Origin: Iris pallida
Lineage: Eukaryota; Streptophyta; Magnoliopsida; Asparagales; Iridaceae
DNA length: 64,000 nucleotides
Reading direction: 5' to 3'
Assembly (NCBI GenBank): GCA_029216955.1
Contig: JANAVB010015600.1
Location: 31,540,874 to 31,604,873 of the forward strand
The notes below the pieces were generated by a model. The model saw only the letters and a list, made by a program, of their open reading frames with translations, was not told the origin of the DNA and made no database searches. The position numbers and the translations under genes were made by a program. This document shows, piece after piece, positions 1 through 11,689 of this stretch (its first letter is position 1; every line of letters starts with the position of its first letter).

Positions 1-1304
1 TTAGAAATGTCATAACTTTTAGCTTAGAAATTCGTTTAATATCCCATCTTTTTTAAAAGAAGCGTATCGAAGTTAGCTTTCCAAATATATATTTTAATAA
101 GCCAAAATCGTTCTGGAACTTTTATAAAATTATTTGAGTGTCAGCTGTCCGAAAGACAAACGCGTTTCGGTGTTTTCGCAATTTCGGGAGCTTCCGGACA
201 CGAAAATGCGATCCGTTTGAAGTTTCGAAAAGCTAACACGAAGGGCTACGACATACTTTAATTCTAGAATTTAGTAAGGCCCAATTGGTACAGTATTGGT
301 TTTAAGTAGAAGAGTGACTATACGACATAGACATTTTGTGTAACCTATGAGCCTATGTAGTATGGATATTAAATTAATGTAGAGTATGTAATGCATGATA
401 TATTAGATGAATGAAATGATATATATATGATATGTATCCTCTTTACATTAATGTATATATATGGTTGAATGCAAGCATGTAGGAATGCAATCAATGTAAT
501 GTATGTATTCACATATATTTTGAGTTAAATATATGAGTTTGTATGCAAATATTATATGTATGCAGGAATGAATGTAATATAATATAGAGTATGCATATAT
601 GAATATAATGTATACAAGTATATAATATATTCAAATATGTATGTATACATCTATGTATGTATGTATAGGTGAATGAATGAATGCAAGTATGCATATATGA
701 TATGTATGTAGGCATGTATGCAATGTATGTATGAATGTATACATGATATGTATGTATACATGTATGCAATATAAGCATGTATGAATGTATACATGTATGT
801 TGTGTATCCATGTATGTATGTGTGGATACATGAATCAAGTATGTATATAGTGATAACATGAATGAATGGATGTATAAATGCATGAATGAATGTCATATAT
901 GAATGAATGAATCAAAGGTATAAGTAAAATATAATGCATTGTAATGAATGTTAACATATATAATGTATAAAAGTATGTATGTAAATGTGCATGAATGTAT
1001 ATATCTATGTAACTATGTAAATATGCATGATGTAACATATGCCTATATATATAAATATGTATGTAATGTGGATATGCATATATGTATGAAGGTATGTATT
1101 TATATATATTATCTATTTTATATTATGTATTATTGTGGTTCACATTGCCTTGTGATTGTGTGAGTGCTAGCCTAGGCTTGGTTAGGCCTAGTGAGACTTG
1201 TTTGGGCTAGGACTTAACCTAGTTGACCTAGTTTGACTAGTGTAGTTGACTAGAGTTGACCAAGGGTTGACTTTAGCCTAGATTGATCCCAAACATCATG
1301 TAGA
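1..1304 (+). repeat. G0 5' LTR, first part (truncated by window edge)
   Basis: Matches 26997-28264 closely from the first base. It contains an AT-rich tract built on ATGT/ATGA tetranucleotides (about 340-1130) and a TTGAC-rich stretch at about 1200-1275. It is interrupted after GTAGA (1300-1304) by element A and resumes at 21248. Open frames within the ATGT tract, rich in Tyr, His, Ile and Thr, are products of the simple repeat and are not called as genes. Confidence 0.88.
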
Positions 1305-2280
1305 TGTTGACCCAAACTGGATCACAGTCAACCTAATCTTAAAAATTAACAAAACAATATTTGTTATAGTCCAATTTGACACATCGAGCTCAAAATCAAT
1401 CTACTCAGCTCATTGGTTCAAGATCACAGCTGCTTGAAGATTTGCTACTCTGTGTATACTGGAGTCTGTATTTTTTATTGTTTTTGAGTATAGGATGATA
1501 TACGTTGGGTCATACTGAGCAACTTTGGGCTAGACGTAGCTTTATAGGTTTACTTAGCCCAAATCCCAATCAACCCATTCATCCAAAAGCCCACAAAGAA
1601 CATTCTGTCCATAGGAGACAGAGTCCGGGCCGAACTCTGCCTCCACACAGAGTTCGGGCAGAACTCTGCTCCCTAAATTATAGGATGCTGATTTTTAGGT
1701 CTTGATCACTGCTAGTTGTCCAACGGCCAAAAATTTGAATTCTACATACAGAATTCTAGCCGAATTCTGCCTACCCCGAACCCTATAAATAGGTCTTGGT
1801 TTCTCTCATTTGAAACCATCCAATCTTCTCTTCTTCTTCTCTTACATAGCGTATATATTAAAAAGCCTTACATTTCCATCCACTTAGCATTCAAACTTCC
1901 CAACCGTCCAAGTTGCTCGGTACGATCCAGCTAGAAGTTTGAAGTGCAAGAAGTTGTAAGTCACTTGGAAAAGTCTCAAGTTTCGCCAAAGCAATCATTG
2001 AAAGAAGTTTGGCGTGCTCTTCTGTGAAAAGGCACGTGGTTGTAACCCTATTTCACAAATAGTGGATTTTAATCCTGAGCTAGAGTTCTCAGGCCTTGAC
2101 TAGTCCTCTACGAGGGAAACCAGGTTAAAAATCTTGCTGTGCTGTGCTTGCTCTCTACTCTTTATTTTTGTATTTCTTTTACTCTGATTATTTAGTTGGT
2201 GAAGAGAGTTTAATTTTTAATTGATCATTTTTGTTATAAACTCTATTCACCCCCCTCTATAGTTGCCTACATGTACTTCA
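1305..2280 (+). repeat. Element A 5' LTR
   Basis: 976 bp, TG...CA ends, closely similar to 20266-21242. It contains two near-palindromes around AGAGTTCGGGCCGAACTCT (1619-1639 and 1648-1668), a third, EcoRI-rich one at 1749-1769, and a TATA box at 1784-1790. The CTATTCACCCCCCTCTA stretch near the 3' end is also found in the LTRs of B. Confidence 0.93.
1619..1790 (+). promoter_or_regulatory. Element A LTR promoter: palindrome array plus TATA box
   Basis: Three 21-bp near-palindromes (1619-1639, 1648-1668, 1749-1769) lie upstream of CCCTATAAATAG (TATAAAT at 1784-1790). The same layout recurs in the 3' LTR (20581-20601, 20610-20630, 20711-20731; TATA 20746-20752) and partly in the duplicated copy (TATA 11143-11150). 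The position fits a U3 enhancer and core promoter; transcription is inferred, not shown. Confidence 0.7.
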
Positions 2281-2282
2281 AT

Positions 2283-2294
2283 TGGTATCAGAGC
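2283..2294 (+). other. Element A primer binding site (initiator Met tRNA)
   Basis: TGGTATCAGAGC begins two bases after the LTR end and matches the classic plant primer site complementary to the 3' end of initiator methionine tRNA. A duplicate lies at 11638-11649. Confidence 0.9.
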
Positions 2295-2334
2295 TCTGTT
2301 CTCTTATCAAGGACTAACATCCTAGAGCTGATCC

Positions 2335-3190
2335 ATGGCAACCACTCAACCCATGTTTTTCAATCACAGTGAAGGGCAGTCCACTCATAGGCCTCCCCTA
2401 TTTGATGGAACAAAGTACACCTATTGGAAAACAAGGATGAGTTTTTATCTCAAGCCGCTAGACTTCGACCTGTGGACCATTGTTACCGATGGTTAGAAAA
2501 GCCCGCCAGGATAGTTGTCAATGGTGGTCTCGTTGAGAAACCCCACGACAAATATTCTGACGAGGAGAAGAAATAGGCAAGTCTAGACGCGAGAGCTATT
2601 AATGCTTTATTTTGTGCAATAGACAGGAATGAGTTTAACAGGGTCTCAACATGCACCACCTCTCACGAAGTATGAAGACTTCTAGAAGTGACGCATGATG
2701 GAACCACCCAAGTCAAGGAGTAGAAAATCAGTCATCTCACTCAAGAATATGAGGCGTTCATGATGAAGCCAAATGAGACGATCACACAAATGTTCACAAG
2801 ATTCCTCGACATCATCAACCCCTTGTCATCTCTCGGCAAACAATATACAAATCACGAGAAGATCCGCTAGTTGCTTAGGGGGCTACCAAAGATTTGGAAC
2901 CCTAAGGTAACAGCTATCATAGAAGGCAATGATCTCACTACAATGTCTATAGAGACTTTGATGGAAAAGCTGATGACTCACGAGCTTGACCTCAACGACT
3001 TCGAAGAGCCTGCTCCAAAGCCAAAGGAGATTGCCCTTAAATCTCACCGTCGGAGAGCTGATCCCGAAGAGACTGATGACAAAAATTTGGAAGGTGATGA
3101 TCAAGCTCTCCTCGTCCGCAACTTCAAAAAGTTCCTCCGCTTCAATCGAAGAAAGAAGGAACAACAAGAAGATGACGAAGAAGAGCCAAC
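2335..3190 (+). pseudogene. Element A gag, N-terminal part, broken
   Basis: Starts ATGGCAACC 41 bases after the primer site. The first part contains PPLFDGTKYTYWKTRMSF, the hallmark N-terminal motif of Sirevirus/copia gag, and is closed by TAG at 2494-2496. Further in-frame stops and a frameshift follow; a TAG just before 2871 precedes the last open part (from 2871), which carries the KIWNPKVTAIIEGNDL segment. The frame is then cut at CCAAC (3186-3190) by element B and continues at 13612 with the zinc knuckle. The counterpart at 11690-12546 shares the same early stop and the TAG before MLRGLP, so those lesions predate the duplication. Not functional. Confidence 0.85.
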
Positions 3191-4263
3191 TGTTGGCCCA
3201 TTGGTCATATGGTCAACCTGATTTTAATAATTGATCAAACTCTGTCTCGATATATGAAGCTAGTCAGGATGTATAGGACTCTTAGACATGAACAAGAACA
3301 ACTATCTACACAGTTCAAGACCGAAGCTATGTTTGCCTGTTCGAGTCTGTATTTTCTTTGAGCAATGTATTTTTTATTTTATTGAGTCTAGGAATACGTT
3401 GTACACCGAGTCGTACTGGCAAATAGGCTATTCCAAAATGTTTTTAAAATACTTTTAAAATATCCTATGTTTTGAAAAACATTCATTTAAACAAAAGTTT
3501 TAAAAAGGTTTTCAAAAAGGTTTTTAAAAATCATCAAAAACTATGTTTTAAAACCTGACCTAATCCTGACAGAACTCGGCCAGAGTTCGGCCAGAGTTCG
3601 GTTGGTGGCCGTTTGATTTTTGAATCTTCTGAACTTGGTCCTCCTGCAGTTACGGATTGACCGAGATTTCCTCAAAAAGTTCTGCCCGAATTCTGCCCGA
3701 ATTCTGCCAGAATTCTGTCTTTGGAATTCCTATAAATAGAGAAGGATTTCGATCATTTCAACTCACTCATTCACTTTCAATCTTCTCTCTATCTAAAGTA
3801 TTCAGTCTTCCAAAGAGTTTTCTTGAGCTTTAAATTTCAGATCCTAAGCCAATTACAATCCTCTAGTCAATTTGCCAGTGCGGTACGGTCTAGAAGTTTC
3901 TGAGAGATTGTAATCAGAAGGCTTGATTTAAAGAATACCTCTTCACATTTGAAGTTGGACGAGTTCTTCGTATCAAAGCTCGCGTTGTAGAAGTTGCAAG
4001 GACTTCGTAAGAAAACTTGCGGTATTTCCAATAGTGGATTCAACTGGTAGCAAGAGTTCTACCGGCTGGATTAGTCCTCAACAGAGGAAAACCAGTATAC
4101 ATCGCTGTCTTTGCGTTTGCATTCTTATCTCTGCCTTTACTTTACTTAGTTGTGATTATTATTCTGTGATCTTGCTGCTAACATTTTTTAATTAGCAATA
4201 TTCCGCTGCCTACTCTATTCACCTCCCCTCTAGAGTATTGTGCTTTACGATTTTGTTCCTACA
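3191..4263 (+). repeat. Element B 5' LTR
   Basis: 1073 bp, TG...CA. Arrays of CGGCC- and GAATTC-containing half-palindromes at 3569-3606 and 3678-3719 precede the TATA box at 3731-3738 (CCTATAAATAG). Its partner is 12547-13606 (1060 bp) with scattered small differences, such as one fewer TTTAAAAAGG repeat. It is only distantly similar to the A LTR but shares the promoter layout and the CACC(T/C)CCCTCTA box near the end. Confidence 0.93.
3731..3738 (+). promoter_or_regulatory. TATA box of element B 5' LTR
   Basis: CCTATAAATAGAG follows the half-palindrome array; the duplicate is at 13075-13082. The placement matches the A LTR, where the TATA box also lies directly after the last GAATTCTG palindrome. 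Confidence 0.65.
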
Positions 4264-4265
4264 AT

Positions 4266-4277
4266 TGGTATCAGAAC
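4266..4277 (+). other. Element B primer binding site
   Basis: TGGTATCAGAAC two bases after the LTR end. It is one base from the usual TGGTATCAGAGC initiator-Met site (G to A at the eleventh base). Confidence 0.85.
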
Positions 4278-4357
4278 GGGTGTTACAGGTAAAGCAAGGT
4301 AACAGTGCAATTATTTATTTATTTTAATTAACTGTTATATAGATCACAGCACAACAC

Positions 4358-6220
4358 ATGGCAACTGTGAAATTCACAAGTGAAGGCCAGGCCACAAACA
4401 GACCTCCACTGTTTGATGGTACGAACTATACCTATTGGAAAACACGGATGAGTTTCTTTTTGAAATCACTTGACTTTGATTTATGGTCCATTGTTATTGA
4501 TGGCTATCAAAAGCCACCTCATATAAATGTTGATGGAGTTTTAGTTGAAAAACCCCATAGCAGATATACAGAGGAAGAAAAGAAAAGGGCCAGTCTTGAC
4601 GCACGTGCTATTAACGCTTTGTTTTGTGCTTTGGACAGAACTGAATTTAATAGGGTGTCTATCTGCACAACGGCTAATGAAGTGTGGAAGCTACTTGAAG
4701 TCACACATGAAGGCACGACTCAAGTCAAAGAATCTAAAGTCAGCAGACTTACTCAAGAGTATGAGGTGTTCAAGATGAAGCCCAACGAAACAGTTACTCA
4801 GATGTTCGAAAGGTTCTTGGATATTGTAAATCCTTTGTCCTCCCTAGGCAAAGAGTACAGTAACCATGAAAAGATTCGTAAACTCCTGCGAGCACTTACC
4901 AAGAACTGGATTCCAAAGGCTACTGCAATCATTGAAGGGAATGACCTCACAACTATGTCCCTCGAAGTACTCATGGGTAAGCTACTCACTCATGAACTGG
5001 AGCTACAAGATTTTGAAGAGCCTGCACCAAAGGAGAAGACGATCGCTTTCAAGGTTCAGCACAGAAAAGCTGCTGAAGGTGACTCAGACAGTAGTGAATC
5101 TGATGCTGAAGATCAAGCACTCCTGGCAAGGAAATTCAAGAGATTCATGAGACATGAGAAGAGAGCCAAAGAAAACAACAGCAACAACTAGTATCAAGAT
5201 GATGCTGTCTGCTATGGTTGTAAGAAGAAGGGACACATGAAGAAGGATTGTCCTACAAACTCATCATCAAGCAAGAAGAGCAACAGGTATGAAAAAGGGA
5301 ACCTGAAAAGATCAACATCATGAAAGTATGCCAACACCAGCATATGGCATAAAAGTGAAGCCAGCGACTCAGAAGACGAACAATCAGAAGACGCTGCAAA
5401 CGTATGCTTTATGGCATCCGATCAGGTACCTACTGAACCTGTAGTTGATACATATGATGACTTCACCTTTGAGCAATTAGGACATTCCTTCAGTGAACTG
5501 ATGACTGATTACAGGAAACTGCGTAGCAAGTATCAGACCTCTAAAAAGGTACTCAAAGAGTACAAAGGTGAAATAGGTAGACTTACCGACCTACTAGCTG
5601 AGGTTAGAAATAATGTTAGTGAGTCTGGTGAGCTTTCTTCAATAAAGCTCTTATTACATGAGACTACCAAGTCATCTGAAGAGAAAGACAAACTTATCGA
5701 CCAACTGAAAGAAGAACTTTCTATAGAGAAGAAAAGTCTTCGATGTGCACAAATCAGAATGGAAACACTTACTTCTGATTATACTAAGTTGTATGCCACT
5801 TCCAAAAGATTGAAAATTAGGTTAGGAAAACAGCCTGAGCCTGCTGCTTCCTACCCTAACACGTGTTACTTACCGAAAAATCAGAACATTCCCAAGCCAA
5901 ACACTGTCAGACCTAACCCTATCAAACCTTTACCCCAAAAGGTTAAGCCCAAACAGGATTATAGGTATGCTTTCTTCTATAATAGAAAACCTAAACCTAC
6001 CAACCATGCACACCACTCAGTTTTCAACACTCGACATGCACAATGTCATTATTGTGGCCTCATTGGTCATATTTCATCTGCATATAGAATCAGAAAGCTT
6101 GTTGATTTAAATGTTTATGCTTGGATACCAAAAGCTAACATTTCAGGACCCTACAAGAAATGGGTACCAAAAGTTTCATCTGCAAATTGTTTTGTAGGTG
6201 GAACACCCTTCACATGCTAA
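4358..6220 (+). pseudogene. Element B gag, nearly full length with two stops
   Basis: The structural protein of the retrotransposon particle. From ATG 4358 the frame is open for 277 codons with PPLFDGTNYTYWKTRMSF near the N-terminus and a central helical gag core. TAG at 5189-5191 (probably CAG to TAG) and a TGA near 5321 break it; the same frame continues to 6220. The zinc knuckle CYGCKKKGHMKKDC follows the first stop. A long charged, coiled-coil-like stretch (about 5440-5830) and a second knuckle CHYCGLIGHISSAY follow. The last Cys of the second knuckle is replaced by Tyr (compare CTYCRLHGHISPQC in A). Gag ends in a frame different from pol, overlapping it by 23 bases. Confidence 0.87.
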
Positions 6221-9200
6221 AAGCAAATGGATCCTCGACAGCGGTTGTTCACGGCATATGACCGGTGATGCTACATTATTTGTAACACTGTCGAAGAAGA
6301 AGAAGGAAGGTTATGTTTCCTTCGATAATAACTTGAAAGGGTATATTATTGGTATCGGTGATGTTGGTAAGTCTCCCTATCCTGTTATTAAAGATGTCTG
6401 TCTGGTTACCGAGTTGAAACATAATCTACTCAGCATAAGTCATTTGGCTGATCATGGTTATGGCATCAACTTTGGCAAAGACAAATGTACTATAGTTGTT
6501 AGTTCAACTGGTAGTACTATCTTTGAAGGTATCAGGGAAGACAACATATATGTTTTCAATTTGTTGTAAGAAAATAACATTTCAGGTAGATGCTTAATGG
6601 CTAAAAGTGATGAGAGTCATCTGAGGCATATGAGACTCGGTCATGCAAATATGGACACAATCTCAAGATTATCCACAAAGAAGCTAGTACGCGGTTTACC
6701 GGACATAACATTCAAGAAGGATTCAGTATACAGCCAATGTGAAAGAAACAAAGCTACCAGATCCACATTCAAGTCAGTAAATACAGTATGTACTACTAGA
6801 CCTCTACAATTGCTTCATATGGACTTATTTGGTCCTAGCAGAGTTGCTAGCCTCGGAGGTAAACTTTATACTTTTGTAATTGTAAATGATTTCTCTAGAT
6901 ACATGTGGGTATACTTCTTGATACGCAAGAATGATGCATTATCCGAATTTGTCGCCTTTTGCAAGAAAGTTCAGAATGAAAAAGGTTACATTATCACTCG
7001 TATAAGAAGCGATCATGGAGACGAATTCGAGAATGCAGAGTTTGAGCATTTTTGTGACATACACGGTTTTGTACACGAGTTCTCCTGCCCTAGGACTCCA
7101 CAACAAAATAGAGTTGTGGAACGTAAGAACAGAACTCTATCCGAAATTGCCAGAGAGATGTTAAACTAGTTTAGTCTACCCAAATATTTCTGGGCTGAAG
7201 CTGTCAATACAGCTTGCTTTATTCTCAATAGAGTCCTAATTCGACCCAAATCGAAGAAGACTCCATTTGAGTTATGGTTTGATAGAATTCCATCAGTTTC
7301 TTATTTTAGAATTTTTGGTTGTAAATGCTTTATTCTTAATACAAAAGACAATTTGGGAAAGTTTGATGAAAAGGCTGATGAAGGTATATTTTTAGGTTAT
7401 GCGGCCAAGAGCAAAGGATACAGAGTCTTCAACAAATGAACCATGATCATCGAAGAATCAATCAATGTCACATTTGATGAATTGAATCAAATGACTATTG
7501 ATGACAATGACGAAGATCCATCTGTACCAAGCTCAACACCAGCTGATTCTCAACCAAGCTCAGCACTAGCTGATCCTCCAAGAGTACATCCAGGAACCAG
7601 CTACCTTCAGAGTCTGCCGAAAAGATTAAAATTTACGGCTGATCATCCAAAGGATTTGGTAATTGGTGACATTACCAAAGGTGTAAGCACTCGTACATCC
7701 AGTATAGATATTGTTTCTAGTGTTGAATTCATTTCACAGCTAGAACCCAAAACTATTGATGAAACATGTAGTAATAATTTTTGGATAGATGCTATGCAAG
7801 AGGAATTAAACCAATTTGAACGAAATCAAGTTTGGGAACTTGTTCCCAAGCCTATTGATCATCTGGTCATTGGCACCCGTTGGGTATTCTGAAATAAACT
7901 TAATGAGAATGGTTTAGTGACTCGTAATAAGGCTCGACTCGTAGCTCAAGGATACAATCAAGAAGAAGGTATCGACTACGATGAGACTTATGCCCCAGTT
8001 GGGAGATTAGAATCCATTCGCATGTTATGTGCATTTGCATGTTTTCATAATTTTAAACTATTTCAAATGGATGTCAAGAGTGCATTTTTAAATGGTTTTA
8101 TAAAAGAAGAAGTTTTTGTAGCACAACCTCCAGATTTCACAGATTTTAAAAACCTTGATCATGTTTTCAAGTTGAAGAAAGCTTTGTACGGTTTGAAACA
8201 AGCCCCTCGTGCTTGGTATGATCGTCTAAGCTCTTTCCTACTTGACAACGGTTTTTTAAAAGGCAACGTTGACACTACACTTTTTATTAAGTCCTTTAAT
8301 GGTAAGCTTCTTTGAATACAAGTCTATGTAGATGATATCATATTTAGATCTACTGATGAATCTCTGTGTCAAGAATTTTTTAAGTGTATGCAGAATGAGT
8401 TTGAGATGAGCATGATGGGAGAGCTAAAATTCTTTCTCGGACTGCAAATCAAACAAACTGATAATGGGACATTCATAAATCAAGCCAAGTACACAAAAGA
8501 TTTGCTAAAGAAGTTTGATCTGGACAATGTCAAACCTATTGGCACTCCGATGGCAACTTTAACAAAGCTTGATATTGATGAACAAGGCAAGCCGGTCGAC
8601 ACACGTATGTATCGAGGTATGATCGGTAGTTTACTTTATTTAACTGCTAGTCGTCCAGATATTATGTTTAGTGTTTGCCTGTGTGTACGTTTTCAAGCTA
8701 ATCCAAAGAAATCACATTTGTGCACAGTTAAGCGTATCTTTCGATACCTTAAGGGCACTTCGTCTGTTGGCTTGTGGTATCCCAAAACTAAGTCCTTTGA
8801 CCTTATTGGTTATTCGGATACAGATTTGCTGGATGCAAAGTTGATAGAAAAAGTACCAGTGGCACATGTCATTTCTTAGGCAAGGCTTTAGTCTCATGGT
8901 TTAGTAAAAAGCAAAATTCTGTAGCCCTATCAACAACAGAGGCTGAGTATATCGCCGCAGGACGTTGTTGTGCTCAGATTTTGTGGATGAAACAAACCTT
9001 AGAAGACTATGATTTATTTTATACACATATTCCTATTTTCTGTGATAACACGAGCACTATCAATTTGACTAAGAATCATGTATGTCATTCTCGTACTAAA
9101 CATATCGAGATTCGACATCATTTTCTTAGAGATCATCATCAAAATGGAGATATTGACCTTGTATACATAGATACTGAGAATTAATTAGCTGACATTTTCA

Positions 9201-9277
9201 CAAAACCTCTAGCAGAAGATCGTTTCAATTATTTACGTCGAGAATTAGAAATTTTTGACGTCAATAATATTAATTAA
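6198..9277 (+). pseudogene. Element B pol (protease, integrase, RT, RNase H), broken
   Basis: Copia-type polyprotein. The aspartic protease carries DSGCSRHMTG; the pre-integrase part has LRHMRLGHANMD; the integrase core has HMDLFGP, RSDHGDEF and VVERKNRTL (D, D, E). Reverse transcriptase runs from TRNKARLVAQGYNQEEG through FQMDVKSAFLNGF to YVDDIIF. RNase H ends in LADIFTKPL. In-frame stops are at 6567, 7167, 7437, 7890, 8313 and 9182, with a frameshift near 8827 inside RNase H. The stop at 7437 reads like CGA to TGA, where A has an Arg codon. Reading starts in a frame +1 to gag. Confidence 0.9.
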
Positions 9278-9883
9278 TTTTGTTTTATGATTATATTTTA
9301 ATATGTAAAAACTGTGTTAGTGACAAGCTAATAAAGAGTCTGTCTGTCACCACAACTACGGTTGAAGCGAAGCGGTACTTAAGAGTTCCCCGGTGAACCT
9401 CCGTCAGCTAGGACAGTACTCCTACAGCTAATCTGAAACAGTCGCTGTGTAATAATATTTAATCTATAAAATAATATTAATTAAGTTAATTGAAGGCTGA
9501 AATTACTAATCTTTGAAATAAATATTTGAAATGAGCCAATGAAAAAGAAAGTGTTCCAAACCAAAACCAGGAGAATTCGGCCAGAATTCGGCCCGAATTC
9601 GGCCCGAGTTCAGTTGAGGGTGTCAGGTTATATAACCAGAACCCGAGAGCCTTTCTTCTTTATTGCTTCCAAACCACATCAACAGCAGCAAGCAGCCGCG
9701 CGAGGAGAACCCCAAACCCTAGTTCTTCACCACCCCTTCTCTTCCAATCCAAGTGGTAAAATCAATCCAAACTTTGGATTCGTGCGGAGTTTGTCATTCT
9801 CTACAACATACTCCAATCTTGGGAGGTATAACTCCTTGTTTCCTCTCCGTTCAATTTCGTGCTATTTTCTTTTATTTTCACAA
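9278..9883 (+). promoter_or_regulatory. Element B spacer between pol and third ORF, with palindrome array and TATA-like site
   Basis: No gene seen. The first part (9316-9440) resembles the matching spacer of A (17830-17935), sharing blocks such as ACAAGC, GTCT-TCTG and CCTACAGCTA. At 9573-9612 there are tandem CGGCC/GAATTC half-palindromes like those in the LTR promoter. A perfect 12-bp palindrome GGTTATATAACC (9626-9637) follows, then a pyrimidine-rich leader to ATG 9884. This resembles an internal promoter for the third ORF. Confidence 0.5.
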
Positions 9884-11010
9884 ATGGCACCTAAGGGATT
9901 CAACCCCTTTAAGAGGAAGAAGACAACCAACCCAAGTGAGGAAGGTTCATCTTCGGATCTACCCACTAATTCCCTATTTTTGCCAGTCCAATCTAGCGAC
10001 GGCACGTTTGACGGGTTTTACTTTCAAACCCTAGACCAAGCCCTACTGTGGTATGGAGACTTCTTCATGAGATCCATATGCACAGGCGCACCCATCAAGT
10101 GGACTGTATTTCCTGATTATCGCCATTTCTTTGAGGCATTAGGGTTACAGCATTTTGTTAAACTCTGTTTTCCCGTAGCAACTAATGTCATTAGACTGTT
10201 TTTACAATATCATATTAAACACTTTTGATGTAAGCACACGTGTTGGAGGATTAGATATCAATTTCAATGATGTCCTCTAAGCGGAGATACTTGGTATTCC
10301 CAACGAGGGTGAACCGCTTGTTGATATCACTGAGTTTGATTTCCCCGAAGGCACGACACTTACCAGTTTCAAAACGGAACTCTGTGCACCTGATAGAGTT
10401 TGCTCTGGAAAGTTCAAGGCAAACAACTTGAACTTGTTTAATTATGAATTGCACCGTATCATTTATTCCACTCTCCTTCCGAAGTCTACTTCAAAGGATG
10501 ATGTCACGTCTCTTGAATTATCTGCTATGTATCACATTCTTAAGGGGATCCCATTTTCTGCCCCTAAACCATTATTCAGATGATGGGACGTTATCGTGCA
10601 AGAGATAGAAATCTCTCTTACGCGATGATTCTCCCACGCATCTTTCAGCGTTTCGACATTGATTTATCTACTTGTGCTCAAGACCCTGAGCCCAAGGTTC
10701 TCAAGTTATCTCGTCGCAGTATGACTGCATCTGCTCCTCCTACTGCTCCTGCTACTGCTCCACCTCCTCCACCTCCTCAGCAGTATGCTATGACTTTTGA
10801 GGGCATACACCAGCACCTTTCAGATTTGCACGTCTCGATGACGGACATGGCCCACGAACGTGAGTTCCGCAATGTCAGCCGTTATCAGGCGATTGTAAAT
10901 TCCTTAGCTGATCTTCGTTTCGCCCAGACTGGACATTCAGCCGGTTCCATCCCTAGAGATCCAGCTTTCTCTGGTTACCGCTGTGAGGATGAGGCTGTTC
11001 ATACCTACAT
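9884..11010 (+). pseudogene. Element B third ORF (envelope-position ORF), truncated
   Basis: Starts MAPKGFNPFKRKK, parallel to MAPRLLGRGKRPRR in element A. The frame stops at 10228, resumes in another frame (VGGLDINFNDV, AEILGIP, FPEGTTLTSFKTELC, YELHRIIYSTLLPKS) and again from about 10580 with a Pro-rich stretch and a helical C-terminus. The middle resembles the domain annotated as 'putative plant transposon protein', often found next to plant retroelements. It is cut at 11010 by the junction with A LTR sequence, losing the C-terminus. Function unknown; position matches the env-like ORF of Sireviruses, but I see no clear signal peptide or membrane segment. Confidence 0.65.
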
Positions 11011-11635
11011 GTTCGGGCCGAACTCTGCTCCCTAAATTATAGGATGCTAATTTTTAGGTCTTGATCACTGCTAGTTGTCGAACGGCAAAAAATTTGAATT
11101 CTACATACAGAATTCTAGCCGAATTCTGCCTACCCCGAACCCTATAAATAGGTCTTGGTTTCTCTCATTTGAAACCATCCAATCTTCTCTTCTTCTTCTC
11201 TTACATAGCATATATATTAAAGAGCCTTACCTTCCCATCCACTTAGCATTCAAACTTCCCAACCGTCCAAGTTGCTCGGTACGATCCAGCTAGAAGTTTG
11301 AAGTGCAAGAAGTTGTAAGTCACTTGGAAAAGTCCCAAGTTTTGCCAAAGCAATCATTGAAAGAAGTTTGGCATGCTCTTCTGTGAAAAGGCACGTGGTT
11401 GTAACCCTATTTCACAAATAGTGGATTTTAATCCTGAGCTAGAGTTCTCAGGCCTTGACTAGTCCTCTACGAGGGAAACCAGGTTAAAAATCTTGCTGTG
11501 CTTGCTCTCTACTCTTTATTTTCGTATTTCTTTTACTCTGATTATTTAGTTGGTGAAGAGAGTTTAATTTTTTAATTGATCATTTTTGTTATAAACTCTA
11601 TTCACCCCCCTCTATAGTTGCCTACATGTACTTCA
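11011..11635 (+). repeat. Duplicated fragment of element A LTR
   Basis: Homologous to 1652-2280 of the A 5' LTR and lacking its first 347 bases. It starts abruptly at GTTCGGGCCGAACTCTG directly behind the third ORF of B. It keeps the TATA box (11143-11150), and the primer site follows at 11638-11649. It has no target duplication of its own at the left edge, so it is not an independent insertion. Confidence 0.88.
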
Positions 11636-11689
11636 ATTGGTATCAGAGCTCTGTTCTCTTATCAAGGACTAACATCCTAGAGCTGATCC

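Noticed and set aside
509..1163. Overlapping open frames on both strands with His/Tyr/Ile/Thr-rich proteins
   Set aside because: They lie in an ATGT/ATGA simple-sequence tract of the G0 LTR; composition and openness on both strands follow from the repeat. The same applies to 27473-27852.
9539..9883. Upstream extension of the B third ORF to ATG 9539
   Set aside because: The frame is open, but it reads through the palindrome array and TATA-like palindrome; alignment with element A supports the start at ATG 9884 (MAPK versus MAPR).
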